Notes: a model not told the origin generated them from the sequence alone. DNA of 64,000 bases from Pseudomonas sp. Irchel s3f7 (GCF_900187615.1 NZ_FYDO01000014.1:75197-139196); one strand, 5' to 3'. Counted from the stretch's first letter, positions 43,619-52,507 are shown. Made by a program: numbers and translations.

Positions 43619-45244
43619 TTACTTGCTGACGCTGACGCCGTAGAAGGAGTTCAAGCCAAATGGGCTGATCTTGAAGTCCTGCACGTTGGCGCGCATGGGT
43701 TGGAACACCGTCGAGTGAGCGATAGGTGTCATCGGGACGGCGTCTTTGAGGACGTGTTGCGCTTGTTTGTACAGCTCAGTGCGCTTGCCTTGGTCCGAAG
43801 TGCGCTTGGCTTGTTTGACGATGTCGTCGAACTTCTTGTCGCACCACTTGGAGAAGTTGTTGCCTTCCAGGGAGTCGCAACCGAACAGCACGTTGAGCCA
43901 GTTGTCCGGGTCACCGTTGTCGCCGCTCCAGCCAATCAGCATCGCGCCGTTCTCGCCGCCCTTGGAGCGCTTGATGTACTCGCCCCACTCGTAGCTCTGG
44001 ATCTTGACCTTGAGGCCGATCTTCGCCCAGTCGGACTGCAGCATTTCAGCCATCAGCTTGGCGTTCGGGTTGTACGGACGCTGAACCGGCATCGCCCACA
44101 GGACGATCTCGGTACCTTCCTTGACGCCGGCTTCCTTGAGCAGCTCTTTGGCTTTCTCAGGATCGTACTTGGCGTCCTTGATGGTGGTGTCGTAGGACCA
44201 CTGGGTCGGCGGCATGGCGTTGACCGCCAGTTGGCCGGCGCCCTGGTACACGGAGTCAATGATCTGCTGCTTGTTGACGGCCATGTCCATCGCCTGGCGC
44301 ACTTTCAACTGCGACATCGGGTTCGGCTTGTCGTCGCCCTTGATCTTGTCCATCACGTTGTAGGCGATGTAGCCCAGGTTGAAGCCCGCCTGCTCAGGCA
44401 TCTTCAGGGATTTATCTTCCTTGAGCGCCTTCAGGTCGGCCGGACGAGGGAACAGGGTGACCTGGCACTCGTTCTTCTTCAGCTTCTGGATACGTACCGA
44501 CGGGTCGGTGGTGATGGCGAAGATCAGGTTGTCGATCTTCACGTCATCCGGCTTCCAGTAGTCCTTGTTCCCGGTGTAGCGGATGTTGGAGTCTTTCTGG
44601 TAGCTCTTGAACACGAACGGCCCGGTGCCGACCGGTTTCTGGTTGATGTCGGCAGCCTTGCCGTCCTTGAGCAGCTGGGCAGCGTACTCGGCGGACTGGA
44701 CCGAGGCGAAACTCATTGCCATGTTCTGGATGAACGCGGCATCGACGTCTTTGAGGGTGAACTTGACGGTGTGATCGTCGACTTTATCGATCTTGGTGAT
44801 GTTGGTATCCATCCCCATGTCGGTGAAGTACGGGAATTCGGTCGGGTACGCTTTGCGGAACGGGTCATCCTTGTTAATCATGCGATTAAAGGTGAACAGC
44901 ACGTCGTCGGCGTTGAACTCACGAGTTGGCTTGAAGTACGGGGTGGTGTGGAACTTGACGCCTTCACGCAGGTGGAAGGTGTAAGTCAGGCCGTCATCGG
45001 ATACGTCCCAGCTGGTCGCCAGGCCAGGAATCACGGCGGTGCCGCCGCGCTCGAACTGGGTCAGGCGGTTGAACATGGTTTCTGCAGAGGCGTCGAAGTC
45101 GGTTCCGGTGGTGTATTGACCTGGATCGAAACCGGCCGGGCTCCCTTCGGAGCAGAACACCAGGTTGGTCGCTGCTTGGGCGAATGGTGCGCTGGCTAAC
45201 AAGCTTGCGCCAACTAAGAACGGAATGACCGCGTTTTTAAGCAT
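43619..45244 (-). CDS. peptide-binding protein, second DppA paralogue
   Basis: This 541-residue periplasmic binding protein starts at 45244 with a signal peptide (MLKNAVIPFLVGASLLASAPFAQA cut after AQA). Shared segments with the 41721 product include LVFCSEGSPAGFDPGQYTTGT, DDVLFTFNRMIN, TGPFVFKSYQKDSNIRYTGN, AVNAMPPTQWSYD, ALWAMPVQRPYNPNAKLMAEML-type stretches and GWSGDNGDPDNWL. An insertion (DKIKGDDKPNPMSQL) distinguishes it. The start at 45244 follows a GAGGCCACC leader without a strong ribosome binding site. It has its own terminator, so it is probably monocistronic. Confidence 0.92.
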   Translation of the reverse strand: MLKNAVIPFLVGASLLASAPFAQAATNLVFCSEGSPAGFDPGQYTTGTDFDASAETMFNRLTQFERGGTAVIPGLATSWDVSDDGLTYTFHLREGVKFHTTPYFKPTREFNADDVLFTFNRMINKDDPFRKAYPTEFPYFTDMGMDTNITKIDKVDDHTVKFTLKDVDAAFIQNMAMSFASVQSAEYAAQLLKDGKAADINQKPVGTGPFVFKSYQKDSNIRYTGNKDYWKPDDVKIDNLIFAITTDPSVRIQKLKKNECQVTLFPRPADLKALKEDKSLKMPEQAGFNLGYIAYNVMDKIKGDDKPNPMSQLKVRQAMDMAVNKQQIIDSVYQGAGQLAVNAMPPTQWSYDTTIKDAKYDPEKAKELLKEAGVKEGTEIVLWAMPVQRPYNPNAKLMAEMLQSDWAKIGLKVKIQSYEWGEYIKRSKGGENGAMLIGWSGDNGDPDNWLNVLFGCDSLEGNNFSKWCDKKFDDIVKQAKRTSDQGKRTELYKQAQHVLKDAVPMTPIAHSTVFQPMRANVQDFKISPFGLNSFYGVSVSK

Positions 45245-45637
45245 GGTGGCCTCATGATTTGTTGTCATTTTTGGAATGTGAGGACGACCTCGTGAGTCGT
45301 TCCTGCGGATACTTATGCAGGGGCCATACCCAATGCAAGATCCAGAGTGACTACAAGCCTTAAACGGTGGCACGAACGTACCTTAATGTCGCATCGGTGT
45401 AACTTCTGGCGCATTTGACCGTTTGCGCGACGTTTTTTCGGTGCAAATGCCGCACTTTGACGGTGCGCCCGGTGCTTGGGTTGCACCCGGTCAGGGCGGG
45501 GTGTTACTTATTCATACCCCGATTTTAAGGGTGGGTATGGCGTGAATAAGAGTGGTTATTGTTGCACCGATAGTGGCCAATCGACCGCTTTTTCGGGTAG
45601 ACCTACCATTTATAGCTCATGCCTGAAAACTGCCAAT
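45245..45637. other. upstream region of the third peptide-binding protein gene
   Basis: The 393 bases hold an interrupted palindrome at 45507-45550 and AT-rich promoter-like sequence. No gene was found; a small frame at 45476 overlaps the terminator and is non-coding in character. Confidence 0.4.
45507..45550. repeat. interrupted palindrome upstream of the peptide-binding protein gene
   Basis: The outer arms CTTATTCA/TGAATAAG and inner arms TACCC/GGGTA are complementary, with a 5-base bulge (TGGCG) on one side. It may be an operator or a structured leader. Confidence 0.4.
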
Positions 45638-45673
45638 AAAAAACGGCGATCATTTTTAATGATCGCCGTTTTT
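45638..45673. terminator. bidirectional terminator next to the SIMPL gene
   Basis: AAAAACGGCGATCAT and ATGATCGCCGTTTTT pair around TTTTA, with A/T tracts on both sides. It ends the SIMPL gene on the minus strand. Confidence 0.9.
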
Positions 45674-45690
45674 GTTGTCGGGTTATCGAA

Positions 45691-46407
45691 TCAAGGCATC
45701 AGCACTTCAATCGACCCGTCTGCGGTCATGCTCACCTGGCTGGTTCCGGCTTCGACTTCCGGCGTGACCGGTGCACTGTCCATGGCCGCTGCTTTCATCA
45801 TCATCGGCGCGCGCATGTACGGTTGTGGATAACCATTGCTGTTGAGGTTCAGGTTGACGATCTTGTAGCCCTTGCCGCCCAGCGCATCGGTGGCCAGTTG
45901 GGCGCGGGCCTTGAACGCGGTCACGGCGTCTTTTAGCAGGGCGTCTTCGCTGGCCTTGCGGGTCGGCGTGGCGATGGCGAAGTCCATGCCGCCCATTTTC
46001 ATGTCGGTGAGCAATTCGCCGGTCAGCTTCGACAGCGCGGCGAAGTCCGAGCTTTCCAGGCGCAACTCGGCGCGTTCACGCCAGCCGGTGATCTTCTGGC
46101 CCTTGGTGTCGTAGATCGGATAGCTGTTGCGGCTGCCCTGGCGCAGGGAAATGTCCTTGACCTGCTTGGCCTGGGCCAGTGCCTTGTTCATGGTGGTGCT
46201 GACCTCGGCGGCGAGTTTGGCCGGGTCGGTGTTCTGTGCTTCGGTGTAGAGCGTCACGATCATCAGATCGCGGGCCACTTCCTGACTGACTTCGGCGCGC
46301 AGGGAAATCTGGTTGTAATGAAGCTCGTCGGCGGCCAGGGCCGGGAGGCTGGCGAGGGTGCCGGCACTCAGGGCGAGAAGGGCGGCGCTGCGGCGGAATG
46401 TGTGCAT
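45691..46407 (-). CDS. SIMPL-domain periplasmic protein (YggE-like)
   Basis: The 238 residues start with a signal peptide (about 1-26, ending LPALAAD). The SIMPL fold region follows: YNQISLRAEVSQEVARDLMIVTLYTEAQ, QGSRNSYPIYDTKGQKITGWRERAELRLES, DALLKDAVTAFKARAQLATDALGGKGYKIVNLNLN. The family is exported and has been linked to oxidative-stress protection, but the mechanism is unknown. It is divergent from roxS, as recalled for PA4495 next to PA4494. Confidence 0.88.
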   Translation of the reverse strand: MHTFRRSAALLALSAGTLASLPALAADELHYNQISLRAEVSQEVARDLMIVTLYTEAQNTDPAKLAAEVSTTMNKALAQAKQVKDISLRQGSRNSYPIYDTKGQKITGWRERAELRLESSDFAALSKLTGELLTDMKMGGMDFAIATPTRKASEDALLKDAVTAFKARAQLATDALGGKGYKIVNLNLNSNGYPQPYMRAPMMMKAAAMDSAPVTPEVEAGTSQVSMTADGSIEVLMP

Positions 46408-46473
46408 GAAGGCTCCTTGAAAGGTGCGCAGGTGTATGGTCCGGGCCTGCGTGAAACCATCAGACTCTATGGA

Positions 46474-46542
46474 GCAGCCGCAAGTTTCAAGCTGCAAGCC
46501 ACAAGTAAAAGCTTGCAGCTTGAAGCTTATAGCTTGCAGCTG
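46474..46542. repeat. CAAGCTGCAAG / CTTGCAGCTTG repeat cluster
   Basis: Copies of CAAGCTGCAAG and its complement CTTGCAGCTTG, plus partial copies at both ends, are packed into about 70 bases between the SIMPL gene and roxS. It can fold into alternative hairpins. Confidence 0.65.
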
Positions 46543-46636
46543 CTTCACTGTGGCCGTTTGCCGCACTTTTGCCTGTCAGCCCCCGCGCTTGGTTATACTC
46601 CCGGTGATCCGCCTGGAGCGCTCATCAGGAGAGCTC

Positions 46637-47899
46637 ATGCTCGCCCCCGTTCAAATCACTTCCGCCACTCGCCAGAACCTCTGGCGGCTGACGTTCATCC
46701 GCACGTTGGTGCTGGCCGCCCAGGCCGGTTCCGTGGGCCTGGCCTACTGGTTCGAATTGCTGCCGCTGCCCTGGTTCCAGCTGGCCGCGACGCTCGCGTG
46801 TTCAATGCTGCTGTGCGTGTTCACGGCCATTCGCCTGCGCACTTCGTGGCCGGTGACCGAGCTTGAGTACGCCGTGCAACTGGCTTGCGACCTTTTTATC
46901 CACAGCGCGTTGCTGTATTTCTCCGGCGGTTCGACCAACCCCTTCGTCTCTTATTACCTGGTGCCGCTGACCATCGCTGCGGTGACGCTGCCATGGCGTT
47001 ATTCGGTGATTCTGTCGGGTATCGCGCTGACGATGTACACGTTGTTGCTGGCGCAGTTCTACCCATTGCAGACCTTCCCGATTGCCCGGGAAAACCTGCA
47101 GGTGTACGGGATGTGGCTGAGCTTCGCCCTCGCTGCGGCGGTCATCACGTTCTTCGCCGCACGCATGGCTGAAGAGCTGCGACGCCAGGAAGAATTGCGC
47201 GCTATCCGCCGCGAAGAAGGCCTGCGCGATCAGCAGTTACTGGCCGTCGCCACCCAGGCCGCGGGCGCTGCCCATGAGTTGGGCACGCCGCTGGCGACCA
47301 TGAGCGTGCTGCTCAAGGAAATGCGTCAGGACCATCACGACCCGATGCTGCAAGACGACCTGAGCGTGCTGCAGGATCAGGTCAAGCTGTGCAAGGAAAC
47401 CTTGCAGCAGCTTGTTCGGGCAGCGGAGGCCAATCGCCGTTTGGCGGTGGAGATGCAGGACGTCACCGATTGGCTCGACGAAGCCCTCAATCGCTGGCAC
47501 CTGATGCGCCCCGAAGCCAGTTATCGCTTCCAGCGCCTCGGCCAGGGCGCGGTGCCGCGCATGGCGCCGCCGCCGGACCTGACCCAGGCGCTGCTGAATT
47601 TGCTGAACAACGCCGCCGATGCCTGTCCCGAAGGTCTGCAAGTGACCCTGGACTGGGATTGGGAAAACCTGACCATCAGCATTCGCGACCACGGCGCCGG
47701 TGTGCCGCTGGCCATTGCCGAACAGATCGGCAAACCGTTTTTTACCACCAAGGGCAAAGGCTTCGGTCTGGGCCTGTTTTTGAGTAAGGCGAGCGTGACA
47801 CGCGCTGGCGGCTCAGTGAAACTCTACAGTCATGAGGAAGGTGGCACGCTCACCGAGCTGCGCCTGCCCCGTGTCGCCCGAGGAAACGAACATGAGTGA
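46637..47899 (+). CDS. roxS: redox-responsive sensor histidine kinase RoxS (RegB/PrrB family)
   Basis: This inner-membrane kinase has six hydrophobic segments in the first 180 residues. A quinone-binding-type GGSTNPFVSYYLVPLT motif follows at about 98-113. The H-box is GAAHELGTPL (phospho-His213), the N-box NLLNNAADACP, and the G-boxes DHGAGVP and GKGFGLGLFLSK. The start at 46637, with AGGAG upstream, gives 420 residues; the longer frame is non-family. In pseudomonads RoxSR adjusts terminal oxidases to respiratory state. It overlaps roxR by eight bases. Confidence 0.94.
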   Translation: MLAPVQITSATRQNLWRLTFIRTLVLAAQAGSVGLAYWFELLPLPWFQLAATLACSMLLCVFTAIRLRTSWPVTELEYAVQLACDLFIHSALLYFSGGSTNPFVSYYLVPLTIAAVTLPWRYSVILSGIALTMYTLLLAQFYPLQTFPIARENLQVYGMWLSFALAAAVITFFAARMAEELRRQEELRAIRREEGLRDQQLLAVATQAAGAAHELGTPLATMSVLLKEMRQDHHDPMLQDDLSVLQDQVKLCKETLQQLVRAAEANRRLAVEMQDVTDWLDEALNRWHLMRPEASYRFQRLGQGAVPRMAPPPDLTQALLNLLNNAADACPEGLQVTLDWDWENLTISIRDHGAGVPLAIAEQIGKPFFTTKGKGFGLGLFLSKASVTRAGGSVKLYSHEEGGTLTELRLPRVARGNEHE

Positions 47900-48452
47900 A
47901 GAGATCCAAGTCGAAGGCGAAGAACTGCCGCATTTGTTGCTGGTCGATGACGATGCAACGTTTACCCGCGTCATGGCCCGCGCCATGGCCCGCCGTGGTT
48001 TTCGCGTCAGCACTGCTGGCTCTGCTGAAGAAGGCCTGACCATCGCCCAGGCCGACCTGCCGGATTACGCCGCCCTGGACCTGAAAATGGACGGCGACTC
48101 GGGTCTGGTGCTGTTGCCGAAGTTGCTGGAGCTGGACCCGGAAATGCGCGTGGTGATCCTCACCGGTTACTCGAGCATTGCCACGGCGGTCGAAGCGATC
48201 AAGCGTGGCGCCTGCAACTACCTGTGCAAACCGGCCGACGCCGACGACGTGCTGGCAGCGTTGCTGTCCGAGCATGCCGACCTCGACAGCCTGGTGCCGG
48301 AAAACCCGATGTCCGTGGACCGCTTGCAGTGGGAACACATCCAACGCGTGCTGACCGAGCACGAAGGCAACATTTCCGCCACTGCCCGCGCCCTGGGCAT
48401 GCACCGCCGCACGCTGCAGCGCAAACTGCAGAAGCGTCCCGTTCGTCGCTGA
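47892..48452 (+). CDS. roxR: response regulator RoxR (RegA/PrrA/ActR family)
   Basis: The 186-residue cytosolic regulator has a receiver domain with phospho-Asp63 (ALDLKMDGDSGL), an acidic pocket VDDD, Thr in LTGYSS and Lys in LCKPAD. A proline-rich linker and a Fis-type helix-turn-helix follow (EGNISATARALGMHRRTLQRKL). It controls cytochrome oxidase genes with RoxS. The start at 47892 overlaps roxS; the longer in-frame start at 47832 lies inside roxS and is non-family. Confidence 0.95.
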   Translation: MSEEIQVEGEELPHLLLVDDDATFTRVMARAMARRGFRVSTAGSAEEGLTIAQADLPDYAALDLKMDGDSGLVLLPKLLELDPEMRVVILTGYSSIATAVEAIKRGACNYLCKPADADDVLAALLSEHADLDSLVPENPMSVDRLQWEHIQRVLTEHEGNISATARALGMHRRTLQRKLQKRPVRR

Positions 48453-48492
48453 ACCTGCGCTGAACGAATGCGGGCCGCTCCTCGCGACAAAC

Positions 48493-48518
48493 CGAACCGA
48501 TCATCTATGATCGGTTCG
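48493..48518. repeat. 26-base palindrome between roxR and the SbmA-like gene
   Basis: CGAACCGATCAT and ATGATCGGTTCG flank a central CT. It lies 31 bases before the next start codon and lacks a T-tract, so it may be an operator rather than a terminator. Confidence 0.55.
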
Positions 48519-48549
48519 AACGTGTTCATTTCTTTATCGAGCCTTTTCC

Positions 48550-50277
48550 ATGAATCAGAACGCTGAGTACTCCGCGGTCAATGATGCTGTGCGCGGGCAG
48601 TTTTTTCGCAAAGTGTGGGCGATGATCACGCCTTACTGGCGCAGTGAAGAGAAGGCCAAGGCCTGGACGCTACTGATCGCGGTGATCGCGCTGTCGCTGA
48701 TCAGCGTGGGGATCTCGGTGTGGTTCAACACCTGGTACAAGGATTTCTACAACGCCTTGCAACAGAAGGATGAAGCCGCGTTCTGGCGGTTGATTCTGTA
48801 CTTCTGTGCGATTGCCACCGTGGCGATTATCGGCGCGGTGTACCGACTCTACCTGACCCAGATGCTGACGATCCGCTGGCGCGCCTGGCTCACCGAAAAG
48901 CATTTCTCGCGTTGGCTCGCCGACAAGAATTACTACAAGCTGGAGCAGGGTGGCTACACCGATAACCCGGACCAGCGGATTTCCGAAGACCTCAACAACT
49001 TCACCTCCGATACCTTGAGCCTGGGCATTGGCTTGCTGCGCAATGTCGTCAGCCTGGTGTCGTTCTCGATCATCCTGTGGGGCGTGTCGGGCAGCATCGA
49101 AGTGTTCGGTGTGACCATTCCCGGCTACATGTTCTGGTGCGTGCTGGTTTACGCCGTGGTGGGTAGCTGGCTGACGCATTTGATCGGTCGTCGCCTGATC
49201 GGCCTGAACAACCGGCAACAGCGCTTCGAAGCCGACCTGCGTTTCTCCATGGTGCGGGTTCGCGAGAATGCCGAAAGTATTGCGTTGTACAACGGCGAGC
49301 CCAACGAAAACCGCCGCCTGAGCAGTCGCTTTTCGATGGTCTGGCACAACTTCTGGGACATCATGAAGGTGTCCAAGCGCCTGACCTTCTTCACGTCCGG
49401 TTACGAGCAAGCGGCAATCATTTTCCCTTTCATTGTCGCCGCACCACGTTACCTCTCCGGCAAGATCGAATTGGGCGAGCTGATGCAAATCAGCTCGGCA
49501 TTCGGCAATGTCCAGGACAGTTTCAGCTGGTTCATCACTGCATACCAGAGCCTCGCCTCGTGGCGCGCCACCTGCGATCGTCTGCTCAGCTTCCGTCAGG
49601 CCATGACCGACAACGAACAACGCGCGCCGGCCATCGATGTGCAAACCACGGGCTCCGCGTTGAAGGTGCACGACCTCGGCCTCGATCTGGCAGACGGTCG
49701 TCATTTGTTGACCAGTGCCGACATGATCGTGGAGGAAGGCGAGCGCGTGATGCTCAGCGGTCGTTCCGGCAGCGGCAAGTCGACCTTGCTGCGGGCGATG
49801 GGGCACCTGTGGCCAACGGGGCACGGCAGCATTCGTTTGCCGTCGGCGCGCTATCTGTTCCTGCCGCAGAAACCCTATCTGCCGATTGGCACGTTGCGTG
49901 AGGCGCTGAGTTATCCACAGGTCGCCGACACCTATCCCAACGAGCGCTACGTGCACGTGCTGGAAACTTGCCGTCTGCCGCATCTGGTGGCGCGTCTGGA
50001 TGAAGCCAACCACTGGCAGCGCCTGTTATCGCCGGGTGAACAACAGCGCCTGGCCTTTGCCCGCGCTCTGCTTTACGCGCCGCAATGGCTGTACATGGAC
50101 GAAGCGACATCGGCGATGGATGAAGAGGACGAGGCGTCGTTGTATCAGGCGTTGATCGATGAGTTGCCGGGGTTGAGCATCGTCAGCGTCGGCCATCGCA
50201 GCAGCCTCAAGCGCTTCCATCCGCGGCACATTCGTATCGAGAATGGCCACCTGGTGGACCAGACTGTGACCGCCTGA
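48550..50277 (+). CDS. SbmA/BacA-like ABC transporter (fused permease-ATPase)
   Basis: This 575-residue inner-membrane protein has an SbmA/BacA-type membrane domain (about 30-330; WFNTWYKDFYNALQQKD and YRLYLTQMLTIRWRAWLTEKHF are typical). An ABC ATPase domain follows (about 370-570) with Walker A LSGRSGSGKST, signature LSPGEQQRLAFARA and Walker B WLYMDEATSAMDEED. Such YddA-like transporters move peptides or vitamin B12-like compounds; the direction and substrate here are unknown. It starts 97 bases after roxR, behind a palindrome. Confidence 0.88.
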   Translation: MNQNAEYSAVNDAVRGQFFRKVWAMITPYWRSEEKAKAWTLLIAVIALSLISVGISVWFNTWYKDFYNALQQKDEAAFWRLILYFCAIATVAIIGAVYRLYLTQMLTIRWRAWLTEKHFSRWLADKNYYKLEQGGYTDNPDQRISEDLNNFTSDTLSLGIGLLRNVVSLVSFSIILWGVSGSIEVFGVTIPGYMFWCVLVYAVVGSWLTHLIGRRLIGLNNRQQRFEADLRFSMVRVRENAESIALYNGEPNENRRLSSRFSMVWHNFWDIMKVSKRLTFFTSGYEQAAIIFPFIVAAPRYLSGKIELGELMQISSAFGNVQDSFSWFITAYQSLASWRATCDRLLSFRQAMTDNEQRAPAIDVQTTGSALKVHDLGLDLADGRHLLTSADMIVEEGERVMLSGRSGSGKSTLLRAMGHLWPTGHGSIRLPSARYLFLPQKPYLPIGTLREALSYPQVADTYPNERYVHVLETCRLPHLVARLDEANHWQRLLSPGEQQRLAFARALLYAPQWLYMDEATSAMDEEDEASLYQALIDELPGLSIVSVGHRSSLKRFHPRHIRIENGHLVDQTVTA

Positions 50278-50288
50278 ACACCACGCCC

Positions 50289-50378
50289 CTGTAGGAGCTG
50301 GCTTGCCAGCGATGAACGATAACGCAGTTTCACAGACGGACCGCGTGATGGCCATCGCTGGCAAGCCAGCTCCTACAG
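50289..50378. repeat. inverted repeat, GAGCTGGC-type family
   Basis: CTGTAGGAGCTGGCTTGCCAGCGAT and ATCGCTGGCAAGCCAGCTCCTACAG are perfect complements about 40 bases apart. Confidence 0.88.
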
Positions 50379-50389
50379 AGGGCGGGGTG

Positions 50390-50399
50390 ATCGTACAAC
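50390..50399. promoter_or_regulatory. half-operator upstream of the GntR gene
   Basis: ATCGTACAAC is the complement of GTTGTACGAT, the left half of the full operator at 50500-type position before kdgD (51500-51523). It suggests autoregulation of the GntR gene. Confidence 0.4.
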
Positions 50400-50447
50400 C
50401 GCGTTGCGCTATGATGCGCTTTCAACAGCCGAATCTTTTCGAGACAG

Positions 50448-51206
50448 ATGTTCACCATGGAAAACCCGAACGCCACACCACGTCTCCCTCGCAAGCGGCG
50501 CAGCCTCGCTCAGGAACTGGTGACGGTGCTGTCCGAGCAGATCCGCGACGGTCAGCTCAAGCGTGGCGACAAATTGCCCACCGAGTCGGCGATCATGGAT
50601 GCCCATGGCGTCAGCCGCACCGTGGTGCGCGAAGCGATTTCCCGTTTGCAGGCGGCGGGGCAGGTCGAAACCCGGCATGGCATCGGCACCTTCGTGCTCG
50701 ACACGCCGAGCCCGAGCGGTTTTCGTATCGACCCGGCGACCGTGGTGACCTTGCGTGACGTGCTGGCGATTCTTGAATTGCGCATCAGCCTGGAAGTGGA
50801 ATCCGCCGGCCTGGCCGCGCAACGCCGCAGCCCGGAACAACTGGCGACCATGCGTGCCGCTCTGGATGCTTTGAACGAAAGCGCGGCCCACGCCAGTGAC
50901 GCGGTGGCGTCGGACTTCGCCTTTCACCTTGAAATCGCCTTGTCCACCGGTAACCGCTATTTCACCGACATCATGACCCATCTGGGCACCAGCATCATTC
51001 CCCGCACCCGGCTCAACTCCGCGCGACTGGCCCACGATGACCAGCAGCACTACATGAGTCGCCTGAGCCGCGAGCACGAAGAAATCTACGATGCCATTGC
51101 CCGTCAGGATTCCGATGCGGCACGGGCCGCCATGCGCCTGCACCTGACCAACAGCCGTGAGCGGTTGCGTCATGCGCATGAAGAGGCTGAGGCGCAGCGG
51201 GGTTAA
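50448..51206 (+). CDS. FadR-subfamily GntR regulator of galactarate/glucarate genes
   Basis: The 252-residue cytosolic regulator has an N-terminal winged helix (GDKLPTESAIMDAHGVSRTVVREAISRLQAAG) and a C-terminal all-helical FCD effector domain. Metal-binding His and Asp positions there are recognisable (DFAFHLEIALSTGN, HEEIYDAIARQD, RLHLTNSRERL). Its place before kdgD suggests it senses a sugar diacid or its product. Two starts, 50448 and 50457, are possible; the first is kept because GAGA precedes it. Its likely operator lies before kdgD. Confidence 0.88.
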   Translation: MFTMENPNATPRLPRKRRSLAQELVTVLSEQIRDGQLKRGDKLPTESAIMDAHGVSRTVVREAISRLQAAGQVETRHGIGTFVLDTPSPSGFRIDPATVVTLRDVLAILELRISLEVESAGLAAQRRSPEQLATMRAALDALNESAAHASDAVASDFAFHLEIALSTGNRYFTDIMTHLGTSIIPRTRLNSARLAHDDQQHYMSRLSREHEEIYDAIARQDSDAARAAMRLHLTNSRERLRHAHEEAEAQRG

Positions 51207-51240
51207 AACCTCTGCCAGCGACTCATCGCCTGATAAGCCG

Positions 51241-51310
51241 TCATCGCGAGCAGGCTCACTCCCACCGTGTTTTGTGTACCGGACCCCTGTAGGAGCGAGC
51301 CTGCTCGCGA
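51241..51310. repeat. outward-facing REP pair
   Basis: TCGCGAGCAGGCTCACTCCCAC is followed by CTGTAGGAGCGAGCCTGCTCGCGA. The order of the arms is the reverse of that in the other GAGCGAGC pairs. Confidence 0.75.
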
Positions 51311-51499
51311 TAGGGCCGCAAGCCATAAAATAAAACCCGTGCCTAAAATCTTCCGACAACGTATCTCTCAAACGACCGTTCATCACGGCGCTCGCAACTG
51401 TCCTCCCTCCGTTGAATCCCTCTAAAAATCTAGCTCGTAGCTTATTTTGTCGAACAATTTCCCCCCGTCGCGATGAAATGCAGTTGACGATTATCTTTT

Positions 51500-51523
51500 A
51501 AGTTGTACGATGACCTACAACTT
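51500..51523. promoter_or_regulatory. GntR-type operator upstream of kdgD
   Basis: AAGTTGTA and TACAACTT are perfect complements around CGATGACC, the TTGTAC...TACAA layout typical of FadR-type GntR operators. It lies 58 bases before kdgD. Confidence 0.6.
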
Positions 51524-51580
51524 CGGCGCAGGCTGAACGGTTTTCTCACACACAACGTCGCAATCCAGGGTGTTCGAATA

Positions 51581-52492
51581 ATGAATCCACAAGAACTGAA
51601 GTCCATCCTCTCTTCCGGTCTGCTGTCTTTCCCGGTCACCGATTTCAATGCCCAGGGCGATTTCAACCGCGCTGGCTACATCAAACGTCTGGAATGGCTG
51701 GCCCCATACGGCGCCTCGGCTCTGTTCGCCGCGGGCGGCACCGGTGAGTTCTTCTCTCTGGCGGCCAGCGAATATTCGGAAATCATCAAGACTGCCGTCG
51801 ACACCTGCGCTACCAGCGTGCCGATTCTGGCCGGTGTCGGTGGTTCGACCCGCCAGGCCATCGAGTACGCTCAGGAAGCCGAGCGTCTGGGCGCCAAAGG
51901 TCTGTTGCTGCTGCCGCACTACCTGACCGAAGCCAGCCAGGACGGCGTTGCCGCCCACGTTGAAGCCGTGTGCAAATCGGTCAACATCGGCGTCGTGGTC
52001 TACAACCGTAACGTCTGCCGCCTGACCGCACCGCTGCTGGAACGTCTGGCCGAGCGCTGCCCGAACCTGATCGGCTACAAGGATGGCCTGGGCGATATCG
52101 AGTTGATGGTGTCGATCCGTCGCCGCCTCGGTGATCGCTTCACCTACCTGGGTGGTCTGCCGACCGCCGAAGTCTACGCCGCTGCCTACAAGGCTCTCGG
52201 CGTGCCGGTCTACTCCTCGGCGGTGTTCAACTTCATCCCGAAAACCGCGATGGATTTCTACCACGCGATCACTCGTGAAGATCACGCCACCGTTGGCAAG
52301 ATCATCGATGACTTCTTCCTGCCGTATCTGGACATCCGTAACCGCAAGTCCGGTTACGCCGTGAGCATCGTCAAGGCCGGGGCAAAAATTGCCGGCTATG
52401 ACGCAGGTCCTGTGCGTGCACCGCTGACCGATCTGACGGGCGAAGAGTACGAAATGCTCGCCGCGCTGATCGACAAGCAGGGTGCGCAGTAA
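51581..52492 (+). CDS. kdgD: 5-dehydro-4-deoxyglucarate dehydratase
   Basis: KdgD converts 5-keto-4-deoxyglucarate to 2,5-dioxopentanoate, CO2 and water. The 303-residue DHDPS-family barrel has GGTGEFFSL (substrate carboxylate site), VVYNRNVC (catalytic Tyr region), and IGYKDGLGD with Schiff-base Lys167. The start at 51581 (MNPQELK) fits the family. The next gene completes conversion to 2-oxoglutarate. Confidence 0.94.
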   Translation: MNPQELKSILSSGLLSFPVTDFNAQGDFNRAGYIKRLEWLAPYGASALFAAGGTGEFFSLAASEYSEIIKTAVDTCATSVPILAGVGGSTRQAIEYAQEAERLGAKGLLLLPHYLTEASQDGVAAHVEAVCKSVNIGVVVYNRNVCRLTAPLLERLAERCPNLIGYKDGLGDIELMVSIRRRLGDRFTYLGGLPTAEVYAAAYKALGVPVYSSAVFNFIPKTAMDFYHAITREDHATVGKIIDDFFLPYLDIRNRKSGYAVSIVKAGAKIAGYDAGPVRAPLTDLTGEEYEMLAALIDKQGAQ

Positions 52493-52507
52493 CACATCCG
52501 ATTAAGT

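Larger units (their letters stand above)
51207..51580. other. upstream region of kdgD
   Basis: The 374 bases contain an outward-facing REP pair (51241-51310) and the operator-like palindrome at 51500-51523. A TTGACG box at 51484-51489 could be a -35 element. No gene is seen. A frame reading into kdgD from 51503 is non-family before 51581. Confidence 0.45.

Noticed and set aside
45365..45490. Sigma-54 promoter upstream of the peptide-binding gene
   Set aside because: A TTTGCA box can be found on the minus strand, but the essential GG of the -24 element is missing at the right distance.
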